From: CAYTCZ01 sp964436315
Lineage (GTDB): Bacteria; Actinomycetota; Thermoleophilia; Gaiellales; Gaiellaceae
Reading direction: 5' to 3'
DNA length: 9,455 nt
Assembly: GCA_964436315.1 (NCBI GenBank)
Contig: CAYTCZ010000139.1
Coordinates: 1-9,455 of the forward strand
The notes below the pieces were generated by a model, which did not search any database, had not been told where the DNA came from, and worked only from the letters and a program-made list of their open reading frames with translations. This document shows positions 7,825 through 9,455 of this stretch, piece by piece. A program made the translations under genes and the position numbers. Each line of letters begins with the position of its first letter. Within the stretch, counting starts at the first letter, position 1.

Positions 7825-7848
7825 ACTCCTCTGACCCATCCTTTCTGC

Positions 7849-7883
7849 TCTGCTTTAGAAAATCTAAGTCTATTTATAGCAGA
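7849..7883 (-). promoter_or_regulatory. Palindromic operator candidate in the dnaK leader
   Basis: Two overlapping dyads lie 25-60 bases upstream of the dnaK start: TCTGCT (7849-7854) with AGCAGA (7878-7883), and TTAGA-AAA-TCTAA (7855-7867). They overlap the likely -10 element and transcription start, where a repressor would act. The sequence does not match the known HspR operator in half-site or spacing, nor CIRCE (TTAGCACTC-N9-GAGTGCTAA). Assignment to HspR is inference from position only. Confidence 0.35.
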
Positions 7884-7899
7884 TTGTTGGGTGGTCGAA
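7867..7899 (-). promoter_or_regulatory. Candidate dnaK operon promoter
   Basis: On the minus strand a -10-like TATAAA (7878-7873) lies 15 bases downstream of a -35-like TTCGAC (7899-7894). TAGACT (7872-7867) is an alternative -10. This is the most AT-rich patch of the intergenic region and places transcription start near 7866-7860, inside the dyads noted here. The spacer is short, so the -35 assignment is weak. Confidence 0.4.
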
Positions 7900-7950
7900 G
7901 AACTGGTAAACGTCCTGTTCGAGCCAGGCAAAAGGAGCGCGTCCCCCCGC

Positions 7951-7983
7951 TCGACGCGCTGTCAGGTGGATAGCCTTCAAGCG
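7951..7983 (+). promoter_or_regulatory. Candidate moaA promoter giving a leaderless transcript
   Basis: TAGCCT (7971-7976) fits the actinobacterial -10 pattern TANNNT. It ends six bases before the GTG start at 7983, the spacing expected if transcription begins at the start codon. No SD sits at a normal distance: the nearest purine-rich run, AGGTGGA, ends 12 bases upstream. The -35 is not clear. Confidence 0.35.
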
Positions 7984-8987
7984 TGAGCCCGCGTGACTCC
8001 CTCGACCGACCACTCCGTGATCTCCGCATCTCGGTCACGGACCGGTGCAATTTCCGGTGCCGGTACTGCATGCCTCGCGAGGTCTTCGGCCGAGACTACG
8101 AGTTCCTCGAGCGAGAGCAACTCCTCACGTTCGAGGAGATCGACCTGCTCGCGCGGATATTCGTCTCACACGGCGTCCGGAAGATCCGGCTGACGGGCGG
8201 CGAGCCGCTGCTCCGTCGCAACATCGAGATCCTCGTCGACCGCTTGGCGACGATCCCGGGGCTCGACCTGACGCTGACGACGAACGGGTCGTTGCTCGCC
8301 CAGAAGGCCGCCGCTCTCAAGGATGCTGGCCTCTCTCGGGTCACCGTCAGCCTCGACTCGCTCGACGACGAGGTCTTTCGGTCAATGAACGATGCGGACT
8401 TTCCTGTACAGCGAGTGCTGGCGGGTATCGATGCCGCTCAGGCAGCCGGCTTGAAGAACATCAAGGTCAACATGGTCGTCAAGCGCGGGATGAACGAGGA
8501 CAGTGTCCTGCCGATGGCGCGGTACTTCCGGGAGACCGGTCATACCCTCCGGTTCATCGAATACATGGACGTCGGCCACACGAACGGCTGGCGCCTCGAC
8601 GAGGTCGTCTCCGCCGCCGAGATCCGATCGACGCTCGAGGAGGAGTTCCCCCTCGAGCCTCTCGAGCCCCGCTACCCGGGCGAGGTCGCAACGCGTTTTC
8701 GCTACGCGGACGGGACCGGCGAGATCGGAATCATTTCGTCGGTTACGGCTCCTTTCTGCGGCGCCTGTACACGGGCGCGTCTCTCGGCTGAAGGACAACT
8801 CTTCACCTGTCTTTTCGCGACGAGCGGACACGACCTTCGCTCCCTGCTGCGCGGTGGCGCATCGGACGCCGAGATCTCCGACGCACTCGCAGCGATTTGG
8901 GAGCGCCGGAGCGACCGCTACTCGCAGATACGCTCGGCCGAGACCGCCAATCTCGACCGCGTCGAGATGTCCTACATAGGAGGATAA
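7983..8987 (+). CDS. moaA: GTP 3',8-cyclase MoaA
   Basis: MoaA is the radical-SAM enzyme that rearranges GTP to 3',8-cyclo-GTP, the first step of molybdenum cofactor synthesis, with MoaC acting next. The 334-aa protein has the radical-SAM cluster motif CxxxCxxC at C22, C26 and C29, the SAM-binding TGGEP (71-75), and the second cluster cysteines C259, C262 and C276 (FCGACTRARLS...FTCLF). It ends in the conserved Gly-Gly needed for activity (333-334). Length and motifs are complete, so the enzyme should be functional. The start is GTG; the protein would begin MSPRDSLDRPLRDLRISVTDRCNF, a normal N-terminus for the family. It is divergent from dnaK and has no other cofactor gene in view. The stop TAA is followed directly by a GC-rich structured region. 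Confidence 0.96.
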   Translation: MSPRDSLDRPLRDLRISVTDRCNFRCRYCMPREVFGRDYEFLEREQLLTFEEIDLLARIFVSHGVRKIRLTGGEPLLRRNIEILVDRLATIPGLDLTLTTNGSLLAQKAAALKDAGLSRVTVSLDSLDDEVFRSMNDADFPVQRVLAGIDAAQAAGLKNIKVNMVVKRGMNEDSVLPMARYFRETGHTLRFIEYMDVGHTNGWRLDEVVSAAEIRSTLEEEFPLEPLEPRYPGEVATRFRYADGTGEIGIISSVTAPFCGACTRARLSAEGQLFTCLFATSGHDLRSLLRGGASDAEISDALAAIWERRSDRYSQIRSAETANLDRVEMSYIGG

Positions 8988-9006
8988 GAGGCCTCCTCAG
9001 GCCGCT

Positions 9007-9052
9007 GGGGCGGCGACGCCGAGGCCGGCTCCGCCGTCCGGCGGAGCGCCCC
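9007..9052 (+). other. GC-rich branched stem-loop
   Basis: GGGGC (9007-9011) pairs with GCCCC (9048-9052). Inside lie a small GGC-GAC-GCC hairpin (9012-9020) and a perfect 8-bp stem GCTCCGCC/GGCGGAGC (9028-9035 with 9040-9047, loop GTCC). No T-run follows, so it is not a classical terminator. Confidence 0.5.
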
Positions 9053-9070
9053 GTCCAGTGGCGCGAGGTT
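9051..9070 (+). repeat. Direct repeat, first copy
   Basis: CCGTCCAGTGGCGCGAGGTT recurs at 9390-9409 with a single G-to-A change at position 11, spaced 339 bp apart in the same orientation. The two copies bracket most of the structured region. Confidence 0.7.
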
Positions 9071-9084
9071 TCTCGGGCCACTGG
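9055..9084 (+). other. Two-step hairpin
   Basis: CCAGTGGC (9055-9062) pairs with GCCACTGG (9077-9084). After one G-G mismatch, CGAG (9064-9067) pairs with CTCG (9072-9075), closing a GTTT loop. The 5' arm lies inside the 20-bp direct repeat that recurs at 9390. Confidence 0.55.
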
Positions 9085-9159
9085 AGCGGGGCTCACAAGC
9101 GACGAACCCGAGGGGCGTCGGACAGTACATCAAGGTACGGCCAAGCCCCCGAGGGTCAG

Positions 9160-9325
9160 AGTGCCCCCGGCCAGAACTACACCCCGATGGGCGCGACCGA
9201 GGACGCCGGCACGCGACGCTTTGCAGCCGGACGAATATCTCTTGTCGATATGGACGCTCTCTGCGTCCTTGGCCCGCTCGCTTTTCGCGCGGCCGATCAT
9301 GGCCGTAGTTCTGGCCGGGAACACT
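9160..9325. mobile_element. Long hairpin element nested in repeat R
   Basis: Arms 9160-9180 and 9305-9325 pair at 19 of 21 positions, including a perfect 15-bp CCCGGCCAGAACTAC (9166-9180) with its complement (9305-9319) and AGTG/CACT outside a two-base mismatch. Inner pairings are GCGCGA/TCGCGC (9191-9196 with 9285-9290), CCGAGGACGC with GCGTCCTTGG (9197-9206 with 9263-9272, one G-T pair), hairpin CCGGC/GCCGG (9206-9210 with 9226-9230), the central ATATC-TCTTGTC-GATAT (9235-9251), and an alternative GGACGC-TCTCT-GCGTCC (9252-9268). It occupies exactly the place where the clpB copy of repeat R has five bases. It lacks a transposase. Length, centre and branch layout match the element at 37-208. 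Confidence 0.6.
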
Positions 9326-9389
9326 TCGGATCCCGCCGCCAGCGTCGTCAGGGCGAGTCGAAGCGGGGCTTTGCCCCGCGAGAGCCCGC

Positions 9390-9409
9390 CCGTCCAGTGA
9401 CGCGAGGTT
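9390..9409 (+). repeat. Direct repeat, second copy
   Basis: This 20-base block matches 9051-9070 at 19 of 20 positions. It runs straight into the 18-bp palindrome at 9406-9423, so its last bases form part of that stem. Confidence 0.7.
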
Positions 9410-9431
9410 CGGTTAACCGAACCCACTTTTT
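9406..9431 (+). terminator. Candidate intrinsic terminator
   Basis: GGTTCGGTTAACCGAACC (9406-9423) is a perfect 18-bp palindrome that can fold as a 7-bp stem with a TTAA loop. It is followed by CCACTTTTTC. A stem with a T-run on the plus strand suggests an end point for transcription through moaA and the structured region. The loop is minimal and the T-run is separated by a few bases, so efficiency is uncertain. The same palindrome could be a protein-binding site. Confidence 0.5.
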
Positions 9432-9455
9432 CAAAGTCCTTTCTCTAAGATAAAA

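Larger units (their letters stand above)
9005..9379 (+). repeat. Dispersed structured repeat R, expanded copy 3' of moaA
   Basis: This is the second copy of the repeat found after clpB, again in gene-sense orientation and starting 17 bases past the moaA stop. Shared blocks are CTGGGGCGGCG (9005-9015), a 45-base block (9109-9153, about 36 of 46 alignment columns identical to 1308-1264) and a 26-base block (9327-9352, 25 of 26 identical to 1258-1233). A GC hairpin follows (GCGGGGC-TTT-GCCCCGC, 9363-9379) where the clpB copy has a different GC hairpin. Relative to the compact copy there are about 74 extra bases between blocks one and two and 168 extra between blocks two and three. Conserved cores separated by variable hairpins are the pattern of structured RNA, but a mobile repeat explains it too. 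Confidence 0.65.
8988..9455. other. 468-bp gene-free region rich in inverted repeats
   Basis: No reading frame here has recognisable protein content; the open frames are arginine-rich or run across palindromes. The region contains GGCCT-CCTC-AGGCC just after the moaA stop (8990-9003), a GC-rich multi-stem cluster, repeat R copy 2, a 166-bp long hairpin, a 20-bp direct repeat and a terminal palindrome. Base composition switches from very GC-rich to AT-rich after about 9424. Confidence 0.6.

Noticed and set aside
7825..7982. CIRCE element or Moco riboswitch in the dnaK/moaA intergenic region
   Set aside because: There is no TTAGCACTC-N9-GAGTGCTAA. The moaA leader is too short and lacks an extended conserved fold.
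7964..7982. HAIR-like half-site near the moaA start (CTTGAAG on the minus strand)
   Set aside because: Only the first half-site resembles the HspR site; the second half (ACCTGAC) matches poorly, and it is about 100 bases from the dnaK promoter.
9053..9153. tRNA, RNase P or SRP RNA in the moaA 3' region
   Set aside because: No cloverleaf with GGTTCRANYCC T-arm in place, and none of the conserved RNase P or SRP core sequences is present.
9130..9426. Minus-strand open frame of 98 codons
   Set aside because: It runs through the inverted-repeat arms and the R core. The translated segment LTTLAAGS also appears in an unrelated open frame over 1158-1348 only because the nucleotide repeat is shared, and there is no family resemblance.
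8897..9453. Plus-strand open frames overlapping the moaA end and the structured region
   Set aside because: They are out of frame with moaA, proline- and arginine-rich, have no ribosome binding site, and are not conserved between the two R copies.
1..9455. CRISPR array
   Set aside because: No set of regularly spaced identical short repeats was seen; the repeats present occur as pairs only.

Overview
The window reads as high-GC bacterial chromosome, most likely from a deep or poorly sampled actinobacterial lineage. The reasons are GC-rich codon use, a heat-shock operon ordered dnaK-grpE-dnaJ-hspR-clpB with a MerR-type HspR repressor, and a DnaK whose substrate-binding half looks actinobacterial. 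The DnaK ATPase domain, however, carries an extra stretch of about 20 residues that classical Actinobacteria lack, so the exact class is an inference.

Layout. Positions 1-39 (+) are the last codons of a gene entering from the left. A long imperfect palindrome (37-208) follows and overlaps that gene's stop codon. On the minus strand come a 73-aa protein (214-435) and a polytopic membrane protein (435-1157), which share the A of a TGATG junction. Positions 1158-1348 lie between the membrane protein gene and clpB and hold a structured repeat. The chaperone operon fills 1349-7824 on the minus strand, transcribed right to left: dnaK, grpE, dnaJ, hspR, clpB, with gaps of 31, -4, 4 and 10 bases. A 158-bp divergent intergenic region (7825-7982) carries the dnaK promoter and, on the other strand, moaA (7983-8987), whose GTG start may be leaderless. 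The last 468 bases (8988-9455) hold no convincing gene but are dense in inverted repeats and end in a probable terminator.

How the genes work together. DnaK, DnaJ and GrpE form the Hsp70 refolding cycle. ClpB is the disaggregase that works with it. HspR is the operon's own repressor and in other actinobacteria uses DnaK as co-repressor. MoaA performs the first step of molybdenum cofactor synthesis and looks independent of the operon.

Most notable. The non-coding DNA holds two apparently interlinked repeat families. Family R occurs 3' of clpB and again 3' of moaA, both in gene-sense orientation. The two copies share a 26-base block with one mismatch and a 45-base block of about 78 percent identity. 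The moaA copy is expanded by about 74 and 168 bases at two points, and the 168-base expansion is a long hairpin. That hairpin has the same length and branch layout as the palindrome at 37-208, with the same central stem-loop (ATATC..TGTC-GATATG). This looks like one mobile or RNA-forming hairpin element nested in another dispersed structured repeat. I do not recognise either family.
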